Both the position numbers and the translations under genes were made by a program. Positions 12,704 through 13,131 of a stretch of 13,131 nt of DNA are shown here, piece after piece. The DNA comes from CAZVED01 sp964626205 (GTDB taxonomy: Bacteria; Patescibacteriota; Patescibacteriia; SG8-24): NCBI GenBank assembly GCA_964626205.1, contig CAZVED010000025.1:1-13131 (forward strand), written 5' to 3'. The stretch's first letter is position 1. Every line of letters starts with the position of its first letter. The notes beneath the pieces are model-generated. The model had not been told where the DNA came from, searched no databases, and was given only the letters and a program-made list of their open reading frames with translations.

Positions 12704-12760
12704 TCGTAAAAATTACGATTATCTATCGATAAGTATAGCGAAAAAATGCCTCTCCGTCAA
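12704..12760 (-). promoter_or_regulatory. Promoter and leader of the 240-residue gene
   Basis: On the minus strand TTGACG (12755-12760), a 17-base spacer and TATACT (12732-12737) form a near-consensus promoter. The palindrome TATCGATA (12724-12731) sits right at the predicted start site, and a 6-bp hairpin (12704-12709 with 12713-12718) ends two bases before the ATG, where a Shine-Dalgarno would normally be. Both could control expression. Confidence 0.75.
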
Positions 12761-12771
12761 TCGTGACGACA

Positions 12772-12805
12772 AACGAAAAACGGGCTGTGCGCCCGTTTTT
12801 CTTCG
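12772..12805 (-). terminator. Rho-independent terminator of uvrA
   Basis: AAAAACGGGC (12776-12785) pairs with GCCCGTTTTT (12791-12800) over a 5-nt loop, with the T run on the minus strand. It starts a few bases past the uvrA stop codon. Confidence 0.9.
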
Positions 12806-13131
12806 TTATGCCGTCGCTTTCACGCGCGTAGCGGACTTTGCCGTCGCCTTGCCGGACGGTGCCGTCACCGCGTTCTTGAGCGTCTCCTTGAGATACACGC
12901 CCGTGCGTGATTCCTTCACCTTCGCGACATCACGCGGCGTTCCTTGTGCTACCACCTTGCCGCCGCCGTTGCCGCCTTCTGGTCCCATGTCGATGACCCA
13001 GTCGGCGACCTTGATGACATCGAGGTTGTGCTCGATGATGAGCACCGAGTTCCCTTTCTCCACGAGCTGATCGAGAACGAGCAGCAGGCGCTTGATGTCG
13101 TCGAAGTGGAGACCGGTCGTCGGCTCGTCGA
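12806..13131 (-). CDS. uvrA: UvrABC system protein A, C-terminal end (partial)
   Basis: The damage-recognition ATPase of nucleotide excision repair; only the last 107 residues are in the window and the gene runs off the right edge. The reading frame enters with the Walker B and D-loop region of the second ATPase (DEPTTGLHFDDI), then VEKGNSVLIIEHNLDVIKVADWVIDMGPEGG, the UvrA signature, and GTPRDVAKVKESRTGVYLK. The usual UvrA end is followed by about 25 residues rich in A, K, T and S (KATAKSATRVKATA), a variable tail of unknown importance. It terminates at its own hairpin. Confidence 0.97.
   Translation of the reverse strand, partial: DEPTTGLHFDDIKRLLLVLDQLVEKGNSVLIIEHNLDVIKVADWVIDMGPEGGNGGGKVVAQGTPRDVAKVKESRTGVYLKETLKNAVTAPSGKATAKSATRVKATA

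Noticed and set aside
1..13131. CRISPR arrays, insertion sequences, prophage or toxin-antitoxin genes
   Set aside because: I looked for regularly spaced repeats, transposase or integrase motifs and small paired genes. None is visible apart from the two isolated palindromic elements reported.

Overview
The window looks like a stretch of a moderately GC-rich, compact bacterial chromosome, most likely a member of the Patescibacteria (Candidate Phyla Radiation, Parcubacteria-like). The main pointer is the secreted protein at 9703-11463. Its C-terminal domain (a KRYVFP motif, a W-x-x-D-FSGV stretch, a GNVLY strand and a VYAV-x(4)-LHW strand) is of a type I associate with Parcubacteria surface proteins. 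Short intergenic spaces, an acidic extension on L19 and genes without clear Shine-Dalgarno sites fit but do not prove this. The taxonomy is an inference from memory, not a search result.

Region 1 (42-6777, all minus strand) is a complete NAD(P) salvage locus. In transcription order it holds nrtR (Nudix-like ADP-ribose-sensing repressor), pncA (nicotinamide to nicotinate), a nadD-nadK fusion (NaMN to NaAD, and NAD to NADP), pncB (nicotinate to NaMN) and nadE (NaAD to NAD, glutamine-dependent). Together these make the Preiss-Handler route from nicotinamide to NADP. It is not a plain operon. pncA, nadD-nadK, pncB and nadE are each followed by their own hairpin terminator. nrtR and pncA have readable sigma70-type promoters with inverted repeats on them. 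The leaders of pncB and nadE share two exact sequence blocks at identical spacing.

Region 2 (6794-7953) holds an unrecognised 204-residue protein with a good promoter and terminator, a tRNA-Ile with the unusual anticodon UAU and an encoded CCA, and a gene-free stretch with an 82-nt four-helix palindromic element.

Region 3 (7916-9465, plus strand) is translation-related: an RluA/RluD-family pseudouridine synthase and ribosomal protein bL19 with a hairpin in its leader. It is followed at 9499-9590 by a striking element that folds on paper into an almost gapless four-way junction.

Region 4 (9663-13131, minus strand) has four separately terminated units: the secreted beta-propeller-like protein, an 88-residue Cys-rich zinc-ribbon-like protein, a 240-residue charged protein with an N-terminal CxH...CxxC cluster, and the C-terminal end of UvrA cut by the window edge. 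All motif and pairing calls were made by eye.
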